Positions 1-8,328 of a DNA stretch of 42,098 bases are shown here, one piece after another. The notes below the pieces were generated by a model. It was not told the origin of the DNA and did no database searches. It saw nothing but the letters and a program-made list of their open reading frames with translations. The translations under genes and the position numbers were made by a program. Within the stretch, counting starts at the first letter, position 1. The number at the start of each line of letters is the position of its first letter. This DNA is from an uncultured Prevotellaceae bacterium. Its GTDB lineage: Bacteria > Bacteroidota > Bacteroidia > Bacteroidales > Bacteroidaceae. The stretch lies in assembly GCA_902776935.1 (NCBI GenBank), contig CACYRS010000018.1, forward strand, positions 1 through 42,098, written 5' to 3'.

Positions 1-1
1 G

Positions 2-793
2 TTCGAGAAAAACAGTGAAGGCGTTTGGCGCTACGTGATGCAACCCGACCTGTACATCGCACTCTCGCAGGCGAAGGTAATCCGCGAGGCAGCTCTCCGA
101 AGCGGAGTAAGTCAGGGTGTGATGAAGGCCTGCTGGGATGCAGCCGGTGAGGTAATCAAGGCATGGGCAACTGAAGGTCACTCTGTGGCACTGCCCGGAC
201 TGGGAACCATGCGTTTCGGACTCCGAGCAAAGTCTGTCGAGGATGTGAACAAGGTGAAGACCGGTCTTATCAAGACACGTCGTATCATCTTCACTCCATC
301 ACAGGATCTGAAGGACGAGCTGGCCGACACAGCTATCCAGATCACCTGTTACGACCGCAACGGCAACATCGTGAAGCGTGTAACATCGGCTGACGCTGGC
401 GAAGTGGAGGACACCGAGAACGAGGAGAACGAGCAGAACGGTGAGCAGAATCAGGGCTCTGGTTCAGAGCAGGGCTCAGGCTCAGGCAACGGCTCTTCGA
501 CAGGCTCTGAGACCGTAAGCGTAGAGGCTCCTGTAATCAGTGGTGAAACTCCATTCGACGAGAGTACGGAGGTGACGATTAGTGGTCCTGACGGTGCAGA
601 GATTCGCTACACCACCGACGGTACAGCTCCTAACGCAGAGAGCAGCCTGTACAGCGAGGCAATCACCCTGACTGATACCACTACCGTTAAGGCTATCGCC
701 ATCAAGAACGGTGAAAGCAGCGAGGCAGCCACCAAGGTGTTCACCAAGAACGGCAGCAACATTGGTAGCGGCGGTTTCGAGACCGGAAACTGA
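2..793 (+). CDS. HU-family DNA-binding protein with C-terminal chitobiase-like domain (5' end missing)
   Basis: The reading frame is open to the left edge, so the true start lies outside the window; GTG at 35 and ATG at 38 are internal. The first ~120 residues resemble the Bacteroidota HU/IHF-like family (HU-HIG type), with the stretch VALPGLGTMRFGLRAKSVED and the RRIIFTPS strand typical of it. A low-complexity Glu/Asn then Gly/Ser linker follows (about 410-510). The last ~75 residues match the chitobiase/beta-hexosaminidase C-terminal fold (EIRYTTDGTAPNAESSLY). The role is inferred as nucleoid or DNA binding; the job of the C-terminal domain is unknown. The next gene is a smalltalk ORF, a pairing I recall from scattered cassettes in Bacteroides and Prevotella. 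Confidence 0.85.
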   Translation, partial: FEKNSEGVWRYVMQPDLYIALSQAKVIREAALRSGVSQGVMKACWDAAGEVIKAWATEGHSVALPGLGTMRFGLRAKSVEDVNKVKTGLIKTRRIIFTPSQDLKDELADTAIQITCYDRNGNIVKRVTSADAGEVEDTENEENEQNGEQNQGSGSEQGSGSGNGSSTGSETVSVEAPVISGETPFDESTEVTISGPDGAEIRYTTDGTAPNAESSLYSEAITLTDTTTVKAIAIKNGESSEAATKVFTKNGSNIGSGGFETGN

Positions 794-800
794 CCTTTTG

Positions 801-828
801 AAATGATAAATGATAAAGGATAAATGAT
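801..828 (+). repeat. Four tandem 7-bp units (AAATGAT) in the HU-smalltalk gap
   Basis: Units lie at 801-807, 808-814, 815-821 (AAAGGAT, one change) and 822-828. The array fills much of the gap between the HU stop codon and the smalltalk ribosome binding site. It belongs to the class of short AT-rich tandem repeats seen at several operon junctions in this window. Confidence 0.85.
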
Positions 829-838
829 AAACGTAATG

Positions 839-846
839 AAAGGAGG
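839..846 (+). promoter_or_regulatory. Canonical Shine-Dalgarno of the smalltalk gene
   Basis: AAAGGAGG with a six-base spacer to the ATG at 853. I saw no comparable site in front of the other genes here, where A-rich leaders are the rule. Confidence 0.7.
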
Positions 847-852
847 CTTATC

Positions 853-954
853 ATGACTAAGAAGGAAACCCTCAAGTGGATCGTACAGCTCGTAGCGAGC
901 ATCGCAACAGCAATTCTAACGGCCCTCGGAGCAACAAGCTGTCTGGGTTATTAA
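853..954 (+). CDS. Smalltalk family small protein (33 aa)
   Basis: A 33-codon gene. The product starts MTKKETLKWIVQLVASIATA and ends GATSCLGY: a charged N-terminus, one hydrophobic helix and a short tail. This matches the smalltalk family as I remember it: about 33 residues, found beside HU-like genes in Bacteroidota, function unknown. The start is set by a canonical Shine-Dalgarno AAAGGAGG at 839-846, six bases before the ATG, which is unusual in this phylum. A single membrane-associated helix is likely. There are 59 bases between the HU stop and this ATG, so the two are probably cotranscribed. Confidence 0.8.
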   Translation: MTKKETLKWIVQLVASIATAILTALGATSCLGY

Positions 955-992
955 ACAAAAAAAGGTGATTGTCAATTACTGACAACCACCTT
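955..992 (-). terminator. Intrinsic terminator of the nqr-pyk operon
   Basis: On the minus strand, arms AAGGTGGTTGTCA and TGACAATCACCTT flank a five-base loop (962-992). A run of T broken by one G follows on that strand (complement of 955-961). The hairpin starts eight bases after the pyk stop codon. On the plus strand it lies just after the smalltalk stop but lacks a clear T run. Confidence 0.8.
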
Positions 993-999
993 ACTGTTT

Positions 1000-2436
1000 C
1001 TATACGTTGGGAAGGTGGAACTGGTAATTCTGTTCGAAGACCTCTTTTACGGTGTTTATCTCCAAAAACTTCGTAGCACCTCCGGCTCCGATGTTTCCAC
1101 TGAGATATGCTATCTTGTCGTTGAGTTCCACATATCCCTTCTGGCGAAGCATGCGCACTGCTGCCAGGAAAAGCTTCTCGCCGCCGATATGCTCCTTCTG
1201 ATAAACAGGGATGACACCATACGACAGGTTGAGCAGTCGCTGGAGCTTGTCGTTATAACAGATGGCCAGCACAGGATGCGGTCCTCGGAAAGCTGCCAGG
1301 GATCGGGCTGTGGTACCTGTGGTAGAGTCGGTGATGATACCTTTGACACCCAGGCGCTCTGTGGCCTCGATGGCAGAATGAGCCATAAACTCACGGATAT
1401 CACAATTCTCCGACAACTTGATGTCGATATGACTATTGGCACGATCGCGTTCTGCCTGCTCAGCGATAGACGACATCGTCTTTACAGCCTCCACAGGATA
1501 CTTGCCGCTGGCAGTCTCACCAGAGAGCATCAAGGCATCGGTGCTCGAATAGATGGCATTGGCTATGTCGGTAACCTCTGCACGTGTGGGACGGGGATTC
1601 TGAATCATCGAATGCAGCATCTGAGTAGCCACAATGACAGGCTTCTTCTTCTCGACACACTTACGGATAATCTGACGCTGGATGCCGGGAATGCGCTCGA
1701 TGGGCACCTCGATACCCAGGTCGCCTCGGGCAATCATGATACCATACGAGGCGTCGATAATCTCATCGATATTGTCGACACCCTCCTGATTCTCAATCTT
1801 CGAGATAATCTTGATATCGCTATTGTAGGCATCGAGGATGGCCTGTACGGCTCTCACATCGGCTGCCGAGCGCACAAAGCTGTGGGCTATGAAGTCGATG
1901 TCCTGATCGATGGCCAGCATGATGTTCTTGCGGTCCTTCTCCGTAAGAGGAGGCAGGGCGATATGCACGCCAGGCACGTTGACACTCTTATGAGAGCCAA
2001 GGAAACCATCGTTCTGCACCTGTGCGATGACGGCAGGACCATTGATGCCGATGACGAGCATGTCGAGAGCTCCATCGTCGAAGAGCACATGGTCGCCCTC
2101 ATGGATGTCGGCAGCGAAGTTTGAGTAAGAGAGATTGATGATGTCGTGGGTGGTGTCCATCTCAGGACGACCGAAGATCTTTACAACATCGCCTGTCTTA
2201 TACTCGATAGGCTCCGGACAACCAGTGGTGCGTACCTCTGGGCCCTTGGTGTCAATGAGGATGCCGATATGACGGCTCACCTCACGGACATTACTTATTA
2301 TCGTCTTTATACCTTCCTCAGAGGCATGAGCGGTGTTCATACGAACAACGTTCATGCCTGCGTTGAACAACGAACGGATAAAGTCCGTGTCACAACGCCT
2401 GTCGCTGATGGAAGCTACTATCTTGGTCTGTTTCAT
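1000..2436 (-). CDS. pyk: Pyruvate kinase
   Basis: A 478-residue cytosolic enzyme converting phosphoenolpyruvate and ADP to pyruvate and ATP. The active-site signature is IKIISKIENQEGVDNIDEII followed by MIARGDLGIEVP; VATQMLHSM and DALMLSGETASGKYP are also typical. The early motif reads RMNTAHA where many homologues have RMNFSHG, a variant I recall from Bacteroidota. The start is firm: its ATG overlaps the nqrF stop in a TGATG junction, so it is the last gene of the nqr operon and probably translationally coupled. A terminator follows at once. The long open frame on the opposite strand is a coding shadow. Confidence 0.95.
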   Translation of the reverse strand: MKQTKIVASISDRRCDTDFIRSLFNAGMNVVRMNTAHASEEGIKTIISNVREVSRHIGILIDTKGPEVRTTGCPEPIEYKTGDVVKIFGRPEMDTTHDIINLSYSNFAADIHEGDHVLFDDGALDMLVIGINGPAVIAQVQNDGFLGSHKSVNVPGVHIALPPLTEKDRKNIMLAIDQDIDFIAHSFVRSAADVRAVQAILDAYNSDIKIISKIENQEGVDNIDEIIDASYGIMIARGDLGIEVPIERIPGIQRQIIRKCVEKKKPVIVATQMLHSMIQNPRPTRAEVTDIANAIYSSTDALMLSGETASGKYPVEAVKTMSSIAEQAERDRANSHIDIKLSENCDIREFMAHSAIEATERLGVKGIITDSTTGTTARSLAAFRGPHPVLAICYNDKLQRLLNLSYGVIPVYQKEHIGGEKLFLAAVRMLRQKGYVELNDKIAYLSGNIGAGGATKFLEINTVKEVFEQNYQFHLPNV

Positions 2437-3704
2437 CAGCCACCGAAGTTATCATACATGATTGACTCTGGATCTACGCCGAGAGAGTCGAGCATGGATA
2501 CTACAGCAGCCGACATCGGGCCAGGACCGCACATGTAGTACTCTACATCCTCTGGAGCCTCGTGATCCTTCAGGTAGGTGTTGAGCATCACCTGATGAAC
2601 GAAGCCCGGGGTATACTTCACGCCTGCAGCATCGGCTGCGGGATCCGGACGGTCGAGAGCCAGATGGAAGTGGAAGTTTGGATACTCCTTCTCCAGGCCC
2701 AGGAAGTCGTCGAGATAGAACACCTCGTTGAGGGCACGTGCACCGTAGAAGTAGTGCATCTCGCGATCTGTGGTGTGCAGAGTCTTCGTCATGTGCATGA
2801 TCTGCGCGCGCAGAGGAGCCATACCGGCACCACCACCTACCCAGATCATCTCCTTCTTCGAGTCGAAATGTGGGTGGAAATCGCCGAAAGGTCCGCTCAT
2901 GATTACCTTGTCGCCTGGTTTCAGCGAGAAGATATAAGATGAGGCGATACCTGGGTTCACATCCATGAAGCCGCTGCGATCGGGCTTGAACGGAGGTGTG
3001 GCGATACGAACGGTAAGCATGAAGACATCGCCCTCGGCAGGATAGTTGGCCATTGAGTAGGCACGGATGGTATCCTCGGGGTTCTTACACTTAAGTGGGA
3101 ACAGACCGAACTTCTCCCATGATGGCAGATACTCGTCGCCAATGAGGCTCTTGTCGAAGTCCTTATCATAGTCGATGCAGTCGAACTTAGGAATCTTGAT
3201 CTGAGCGTAAGAGCCAGGCAGGAAGTCCATGTGCTCGCCCGGAGGCAGCTGTACCTTGAACTCCTTGATGAACGTAGCCACGTTCTTGTTGGAGATAACG
3301 GTACACTCGTACTCCTTAACGCCAAGGATGCTCTCGTCGACGTGGATCTTCAGGTCGCCCTTCACTTTACACTGACAACCTAAACGCCAATGGTCTTTGA
3401 TCTGCTTACGTGTGAAATGAGGTTTCTCAGAGTCGAGAATCTCACCCCCACCCTCAAGAACCTGTACCTTACACTGTCCGCAAGAGGCCTTACCACCACA
3501 GGCAGAAGGCAGGAAGATGCCGTTCTGATTGAGTGTGGCCATCAGATTGTTGCCCTGGGCTACGGAGATGGTACGGTCGCCATTGATCTCGATATTCACA
3601 TTGCCGCTGGGGCTCAGATACTTCTTTGCCACCAACAGAATAATCACCAATAAAAGTATTACCAACAGGAATACTCCTATACTATATGCTATAAACTGAG
3701 CCAT
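2436..3704 (-). CDS. nqrF: Na+-translocating NADH:quinone reductase subunit F
   Basis: A 422-residue NADH-oxidising entry subunit of the Na+-pumping Nqr complex. Residues ~5-27 form an N-terminal membrane anchor. A plant-type 2Fe-2S domain has Cys69, Cys75 and Cys78 (ACGGKASCGQC) with the fourth ligand near Cys110. An FAD domain follows with RAYSMANYP, then an NADH domain with GGGAGMAPLRAQ and YYMCGPGPM. Electrons pass NADH to FAD to 2Fe-2S and on to the membrane subunits. Its stop codon overlaps the pyk start. The upstream junction holds tandem A-rich repeats. Confidence 0.96.
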   Translation of the reverse strand: MAQFIAYSIGVFLLVILLLVIILLVAKKYLSPSGNVNIEINGDRTISVAQGNNLMATLNQNGIFLPSACGGKASCGQCKVQVLEGGGEILDSEKPHFTRKQIKDHWRLGCQCKVKGDLKIHVDESILGVKEYECTVISNKNVATFIKEFKVQLPPGEHMDFLPGSYAQIKIPKFDCIDYDKDFDKSLIGDEYLPSWEKFGLFPLKCKNPEDTIRAYSMANYPAEGDVFMLTVRIATPPFKPDRSGFMDVNPGIASSYIFSLKPGDKVIMSGPFGDFHPHFDSKKEMIWVGGGAGMAPLRAQIMHMTKTLHTTDREMHYFYGARALNEVFYLDDFLGLEKEYPNFHFHLALDRPDPAADAAGVKYTPGFVHQVMLNTYLKDHEAPEDVEYYMCGPGPMSAAVVSMLDSLGVDPESIMYDNFGG

Positions 3705-3707
3705 ATA

Positions 3708-3738
3708 TTTTTACCTTTTTACTTTTTACCTTTTTACC
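3708..3738 (-). repeat. Four tandem A-rich units upstream of nqrF
   Basis: Plus-strand units TTTTTACC, TTTTTAC, TTTTTACC and TTTTTACC fill the nqrE-nqrF gap; on the coding strand they read GGTAAAAA. The array begins next to the nqrE stop codon and ends a few bases before the nqrF ATG. It may supply the A-rich, unstructured leader that Bacteroidota ribosomes favour. Confidence 0.85.
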
Positions 3739-3739
3739 T

Positions 3740-4366
3740 TTATATGTTCAGTCCAGAGAAACACATCATCGCCATAGCCATGAGACCTACAGTGATAAAC
3801 ACGATGCCGAGGCCCTGAAGAGGCTTGGGGACATCGCTGTACTGCATCTTCTCGCGGATGGCACCCATAGCCACGATGGCCAGCGTCCAACCGATACCAG
3901 AGCCGAAGCCATAGACAACGGCATCGAGGATAGAGGTGATGGCCTGAGAGTTAGAGGGGTCCATGAGGATGCGCTGCTGCATGAAGAGCGAAGCACCCAT
4001 GATGGCACAGTTTACAGCAATCAGAGGCAGGAAGATACCCAGGGCTGCGTAGAGCGATGGCGAGTATTTCTCGACTGTCATCTCCACCAGCTGCACCATA
4101 CCTGCAATGACAGCGATAAAGAGGATAAACGAAAGGTAGCTCAGGTCTACTCCCTCAACGAGACAGTCGGGACCCAGTACCTTGGTCTGTAACAGATAGT
4201 TCACGGGAACGGTAACTGTCAACACGAAGGTCACAGCCAGTCCGAGTCCCATAGATGTCTTCACCGTCTTCGACACTGCCAGATATGAGCACATGCCGAG
4301 GAAGAAAGCGAAGATCATATTGTCGACGAAAATCGAACGGAATAACAAACTAATAATATGTTCCAT
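3740..4366 (-). CDS. nqrE: Na+-translocating NADH:quinone reductase subunit E
   Basis: A 208-residue integral membrane subunit with about six helices, of the NqrD/NqrE (RnfA/RnfE) family. Recognisable segments are [29 protein letters not shown] and the conserved Gly-rich stretch [21 protein letters not shown] chose ATG 4366 because the family begins MEH and this leaves two bases after nqrD. An in-frame ATG two codons upstream (4372) would overlap the nqrD stop and cannot be excluded. Conserved cysteines in the NqrD/E pair are known to bind an iron centre within the membrane. Confidence 0.94.
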   Translation of the reverse strand: MEHIISLLFRSIFVDNMIFAFFLGMCSYLAVSKTVKTSMGLGLAVTFVLTVTVPVNYLLQTKVLGPDCLVEGVDLSYLSFILFIAVIAGMVQLVEMTVEKYSPSLYAALGIFLPLIAVNCAIMGASLFMQQRILMDPSNSQAITSILDAVVYGFGSGIGWTLAIVAMGAIREKMQYSDVPKPLQGLGIVFITVGLMAMAMMCFSGLNI

Positions 4367-4368
4367 AT

Positions 4369-4995
4369 TCATTTCTTTTCCTTGTAGAAGTAAGCACGAT
4401 GTACCCAAATCACACAGCCAACGAGGATGAGCGCCATTGCTGGCATCGTCATCATACCATTGTTGACATAGCCGAAGTCGTAGCAGGCATCAGGGATAAT
4501 CTGGAAGCCCAGAAGTGTACCACGTCCGAGCAACTCACGAACAGCACCCACGATGACCAGAATCATGGCGTAGCCGAGACCGTTGCCCACACCATCGAGG
4601 AACGAAGGCCAAGGTTTGTTCTGCATGGCAAACGCCTCGAGGCGACCCATGAGGATACAGTTGGTGATGATCAGACCTACATATACAGAGAGCTGAACGC
4701 TGACGTCGTAGGCGAAAGCCTTCAGTATCTGAGATACGATAGTTACAAGAGCAGCCACAACCACCAGCTGAACCACAATACGGATGCGGTTAGGAATGGT
4801 GTTGCGGATGATAGAGATAATCACATTCGCAAAAGCAGTGATTACCGTCACAGCCAATCCCATCACGATGGCAGGCTTCAACTGTGAAGTCACAGCCAAG
4901 GCCGAACAGATACCCAATACCTGTCCGAGGATAGGGTGATCGAGGTTCAACGGGTTAGTGAAAACCTCCTTATTTTGTTTACTGAATAATGCCAT
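4369..4995 (-). CDS. nqrD: Na+-translocating NADH:quinone reductase subunit D
   Basis: A 208-residue, six-helix membrane subunit homologous to NqrE. It has an N-terminal [20 protein letters not shown] segment, [17 protein letters not shown] with the family Cys, and [21 protein letters not shown]. It pairs with NqrE around the membrane iron centre and the Na+ path. Three bases separate it from nqrC. Confidence 0.95.
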   Translation of the reverse strand: MALFSKQNKEVFTNPLNLDHPILGQVLGICSALAVTSQLKPAIVMGLAVTVITAFANVIISIIRNTIPNRIRIVVQLVVVAALVTIVSQILKAFAYDVSVQLSVYVGLIITNCILMGRLEAFAMQNKPWPSFLDGVGNGLGYAMILVIVGAVRELLGRGTLLGFQIIPDACYDFGYVNNGMMTMPAMALILVGCVIWVHRAYFYKEKK

Positions 4996-4998
4996 AGT

Positions 4999-5619
4999 TT
5001 ACTCCTCCTCAGCTTTAGTTGGTTTAATATTCTTCAAGCCGTCTTTCAGCATAGCATCAACACCGTTAGAAGTCAAGGTAGCACCTGTCACCACATCAAC
5101 TTGAGTAGCTGGGTCTTCCACCTTCTTCACAATCGAGAGAACAACGTTGCCATTCTCGTCCCAGATCTGTTTGCCGATGAACTTCTCCTGCCAAGCCTGA
5201 GAGTCCTTGATTTCGGCACCGAGACCTGCAGTTTCACTCTCATGGTTGAAGTAAGCACCATAGACCTTACCCTCTGGGTCGATAGCCACATAACCGCTGA
5301 TGCCACCCCAAAGGCCCATACCTTTCAGACTGGCAACACGGATGTTCTGGCCATCAATCTGACACTCATAAATCTTCTGTCCGTCGAGATCCTTCTCTTC
5401 CTTCACGACCTCAGCATACTTAGCTTCAGCTTCAGAGCCGTCCAAGCCACGAATGTTCAGCGAATAGAGAATCTGCTTCTTCACGTCGAGGGCAACGTTA
5501 GCATCCTGCATGGGCTTCAATGCCTGATAGACAAATGCCAGCAGGAAGGCAACGATGACCACGAGTACCGCGCTATATATTATAATGTACGCGTTAGAAT
5601 TCGTATTTAACTTAGCCAT
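4999..5619 (-). CDS. nqrC: Na+-translocating NADH:quinone reductase subunit C
   Basis: A 206-residue subunit with one N-terminal membrane helix (residues ~10-32) and a periplasmic FMN-binding domain. The flavinylation motif DVVTGATLTS lies at residues 175-184; Thr181 is the likely FMN-phosphoester acceptor. ApbE flavin transferase would be needed for this modification, and none is seen in this window. GMGLWGGISGYVAID is also characteristic. The leader contains a 16-base tandem repeat that extends into the last codons of nqrB. Confidence 0.95.
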   Translation of the reverse strand: MAKLNTNSNAYIIIYSAVLVVIVAFLLAFVYQALKPMQDANVALDVKKQILYSLNIRGLDGSEAEAKYAEVVKEEKDLDGQKIYECQIDGQNIRVASLKGMGLWGGISGYVAIDPEGKVYGAYFNHESETAGLGAEIKDSQAWQEKFIGKQIWDENGNVVLSIVKKVEDPATQVDVVTGATLTSNGVDAMLKDGLKNIKPTKAEEE

Positions 5620-5624
5620 AATTT

Positions 5625-5652
5625 CAATTCTTCAATTTTTCAATTCTTCAAT
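5625..5652 (-). repeat. Tandem repeat across the nqrB stop codon and nqrC leader
   Basis: CAATTCTTCAAT occurs at 5625-5636 and again at 5641-5652, a 16-base period. The nqrB stop codon (5640-5642) lies inside it, so the final Leu-Lys-Asn of NqrB is encoded by repeat sequence. On the coding strand it forms an A-rich leader ahead of nqrC. Confidence 0.85.
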
Positions 5653-6797
5653 CTCTTCTGGCGTTTGCTGATATTACGCTCCACAATGAAGTGATCGATC
5701 GTTGGAGCGAACATATTACCAAAGAAGATGGCGAGCATCATACCCTCAGGATAACCGGCATTCATCACACGGATGATGATGGCCATAGCTCCGATGAGGA
5801 AGCCGTAGATATACTGGCCACATGAGGTGCGGCAAGAGGTAACAGGATCTGTTGCCATGAACACAGCACCGAAGGCGAAGCCACCAAGAACGAAGTGATG
5901 CCACCATGTCATCGACTGACCTGTCTGTTCGAAGATGCATGCCAAAACAGCACCACCCACGAACACGCTGAGCATCGTACGCCAGGAAGCGATGCCAGCC
6001 CACAACAGGATAACAGCACCGATGGCGATGGCGATAACACTCGTCTCACCAATAGAACCTGGGATGAATCCACAAATCATGTCGCAGATAGAAGCGCTGG
6101 GGTCGATACCTTGAGCCATCTGTCCAAGAGGTGTGGCAGCAGTGAATCCGTCGGGCAGAGTGTTGCCTAGTCCGAAGATAGAGTCCTGAGCCACCCATAC
6201 TGTATCACCGGTCATCTTTGAAGGATAGGCGAAGAACAGGAACATACGTGCTGCGATGGCAGGATTGAAGATGTTCATACCTGTACCGCCGAAGATCTCC
6301 TTACAGAAGATCACTGAGAATGCACAAGCCAGCGCCAGCATCCACAGAGGACAGCCGATAGGAATGATCAGCGGGATAATGATACCAGAAACGAGGTAAC
6401 CCTCCTGGATCTCCTCACCCTTCCACTGAGCCCAGGCAAACTCGATGCCCAGACCTACGATGTAGCTCACCAGAATCTTTGGCAGTACAGCCAGGAAACC
6501 AAACATGAAGATCTCCAGGAAGCTTGCACTTGCGAGTGTGCCTGCAGCGAGATAGTTCTGGTAACCGATGTTGTACATACCAAACAGCATAGCGGGCATC
6601 AGGGCGATGACCACCATACTCATAATACGCTTCGAGTCGATAGCGTCGTGAATGTTCACGCCACCTGCCTTTGCTGTGTCGTTAGGCACATAAAGGAAGG
6701 TCTCGAAGCCGTCGAATATCGAACGGAAAGCATGCAGCTTGCCACCCTCCTCGAAGTTCGGCTTTACCTTATTGAGATAATTTCGTAATGCTTTCAT
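5640..6797 (-). CDS. nqrB: Na+-translocating NADH:quinone reductase subunit B
   Basis: A 385-residue core membrane subunit with about ten helices, carrying covalent FMN and riboflavin and forming much of the Na+ channel. The flavinylation motif DGFTAATPLG places the acceptor at Thr222. GTGMNIFNPAIAARMFLF and ATDPVTSCRTSCGQYIYG are family signatures. Five bases separate it from nqrA. Its last three codons and stop lie within a tandem repeat shared with the nqrC leader. Confidence 0.95.
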   Translation of the reverse strand: MKALRNYLNKVKPNFEEGGKLHAFRSIFDGFETFLYVPNDTAKAGGVNIHDAIDSKRIMSMVVIALMPAMLFGMYNIGYQNYLAAGTLASASFLEIFMFGFLAVLPKILVSYIVGLGIEFAWAQWKGEEIQEGYLVSGIIIPLIIPIGCPLWMLALACAFSVIFCKEIFGGTGMNIFNPAIAARMFLFFAYPSKMTGDTVWVAQDSIFGLGNTLPDGFTAATPLGQMAQGIDPSASICDMICGFIPGSIGETSVIAIAIGAVILLWAGIASWRTMLSVFVGGAVLACIFEQTGQSMTWWHHFVLGGFAFGAVFMATDPVTSCRTSCGQYIYGFLIGAMAIIIRVMNAGYPEGMMLAIFFGNMFAPTIDHFIVERNISKRQKRLKN

Positions 6798-6802
6798 ATT
6801 CG

Positions 6803-8146
6803 TTATGCGTTTTCTTTACGTAAAATATTAAGTCCTTCACGGACAATGCGTTGAAGCTCAAGCTTAGAGCTGTCTACGAACTCTGCAAGAGCAAAGTCCT
6901 CAGGAGAGACCTCATAGATACCCAGAGCCTCCTGACGATCGATATCGCCAGCGATGATGGCCTTGATGAGATACTCACCATAGATATCCATTGGCAGTAC
7001 CTTATCATACTCACCACTCATAATCATGTGACGCTCACCACCCTTGATACGGGCATCGAGCGCATACTGTTTCTTACCGCAGAGCCAAGAGAAATAGCTG
7101 CGGCTGACAGAGAACTGCTTGAAACGAGGCAGAATCCAGCCCAGCATCTCGTCGGCCTTGTCACCCTCAGGGATAACGGTAATCTCAGAGGTGTGAGCAC
7201 CAAGGAAACCATCCTTCGTCGTTGGCATGCCTGTGAGCACGTTGCCATTGATAATACGAACAGAGTGTGATGCATCGTAGCTGTTGCTCAACAGTGTTGA
7301 GAGCTCCTCGCCCACGAGCATATCCACATAAGCAGGACTCTTGATCTCACTGCCACAGAGAGCAATAGTACGAGTGAGATTCACCTTACCTGTGTTGAAC
7401 AGACGTCCGATGAAGAGCACTACGGTAGGATCGCCGATGATCCATACTACCTCACCCTTGTTAACTGGGGCGATGTTGTTCACCTGAACACCTACGTTAC
7501 CAGCAGGGCACTTACCATCGAAGACAGTAACATCAGCATCCTTCATACCATCGAGCTTAGAGCCAACGCCTACACCGAGATAGGTCTTAGTAATCTTCGA
7601 GAGAGCCGTCAGACCGGTCTGGAAGTCTGCCTCCTGACCCTGTACCTCGTACTCGAAGTCAGCAGCCAGAGGCTTGTCGCGCAGGGCAGATACAAAAATT
7701 GCCTTAGGCTGAACACTGGGATTAGTGGAAACAGCATAAGGCAACTGGTTGATGTAACCAAAGATTCCCGCTTCCAACAATGCATTAATCACTTGCTCGC
7801 CATTGAGGCTGCTGACGTCCTTCTTGCCGAAGTCCAAAGACTCCTGCTGGGCATCGGCATCAACCTTGATGCAGAGCACTTTTCTCCGTTCACCACGCAC
7901 CACCTCACGGACTGTTCCGCTCACTGGCGAGGCAAACTTCACTTCAGGATACTGTTTGTTGACAAACAAAGCATCCCCGGCCTTGACCTTGTCACCCTCC
8001 TTGACAACAACCTTTGGAGTGACTCCTTCGAAATCGTCAGGCACAAGTGCGAACTTGCCATTTGACTTCAACTGGATCTTCTTCTCCTCAGCCTTGCCTT
8101 GAAGGTTAATGTCCAAGCCTTTGCGTAACTTAATTACATTTGCCAT
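6803..8146 (-). CDS. nqrA: Na+-translocating NADH:quinone reductase subunit A
   Basis: A 447-residue cytosolic-face subunit and first gene of the operon. It begins MANVIKLRKGLDINLQGKA, the usual NqrA N-terminus, so ATG 8146 is chosen over an in-frame ATG at 8188 that would lie about at the likely promoter. The segments VVWIIGDPTVVLFIGRLFNTG and TRTIALCGSEIKSPAYVDM are typical. NqrA helps shape the quinone site; menaquinone is the expected substrate, consistent with the men genes at the other end of the window. Confidence 0.95.
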   Translation of the reverse strand: MANVIKLRKGLDINLQGKAEEKKIQLKSNGKFALVPDDFEGVTPKVVVKEGDKVKAGDALFVNKQYPEVKFASPVSGTVREVVRGERRKVLCIKVDADAQQESLDFGKKDVSSLNGEQVINALLEAGIFGYINQLPYAVSTNPSVQPKAIFVSALRDKPLAADFEYEVQGQEADFQTGLTALSKITKTYLGVGVGSKLDGMKDADVTVFDGKCPAGNVGVQVNNIAPVNKGEVVWIIGDPTVVLFIGRLFNTGKVNLTRTIALCGSEIKSPAYVDMLVGEELSTLLSNSYDASHSVRIINGNVLTGMPTTKDGFLGAHTSEITVIPEGDKADEMLGWILPRFKQFSVSRSYFSWLCGKKQYALDARIKGGERHMIMSGEYDKVLPMDIYGEYLIKAIIAGDIDRQEALGIYEVSPEDFALAEFVDSSKLELQRIVREGLNILRKENA

Positions 8147-8185
8147 TATATAAATGTTTGATAGAATAGTTGCACTAAAGCGAGG

Positions 8186-8193
8186 CAAAATTA
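8186..8193 (-). promoter_or_regulatory. Probable nqr operon promoter (-7 box)
   Basis: TAATTTTG on the minus strand fits the Bacteroidota -7 consensus TAnnTTTG and lies 40 bases before the nqrA ATG. I found no TTTG at the usual -33 distance, so support rests on the -7 box and its position. Confidence 0.5.
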
Positions 8194-8257
8194 ATAAATT
8201 TTACTGAAATTCTGCGTATTTTAGAATAAAAAATGAGGGAATAACAACTTTTTGTTG

Positions 8258-8265
8258 TAAATTTG
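8258..8265 (+). promoter_or_regulatory. Probable tamB promoter (-7 box)
   Basis: TAAATTTG fits TAnnTTTG, 64 bases before the tamB start. It is overlapped by a small inverted repeat, ACAAC-TTTTT-GTTGT (8244-8258), which could be an operator. No good -33 box is visible. Confidence 0.45.
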
Positions 8266-8328
8266 CGGAGAATTTCGAAGGATGGGCAAAAATATTGCTA
8301 TCCATAACTGACAGAAAGAGGCAAAAAG

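Noticed and set aside
1015-2124. 369-codon open frame on the plus strand
   Set aside because: It lies wholly opposite pyk, whose conserved motifs are clear; the composition is that of a reverse-strand shadow and it has no family resemblance.
8282-8311. Nine-codon upstream ORF (MGKNIAIHN) in the tamB leader
   Set aside because: Too short to support; no regulatory amino acid pattern or hairpin accompanies it.
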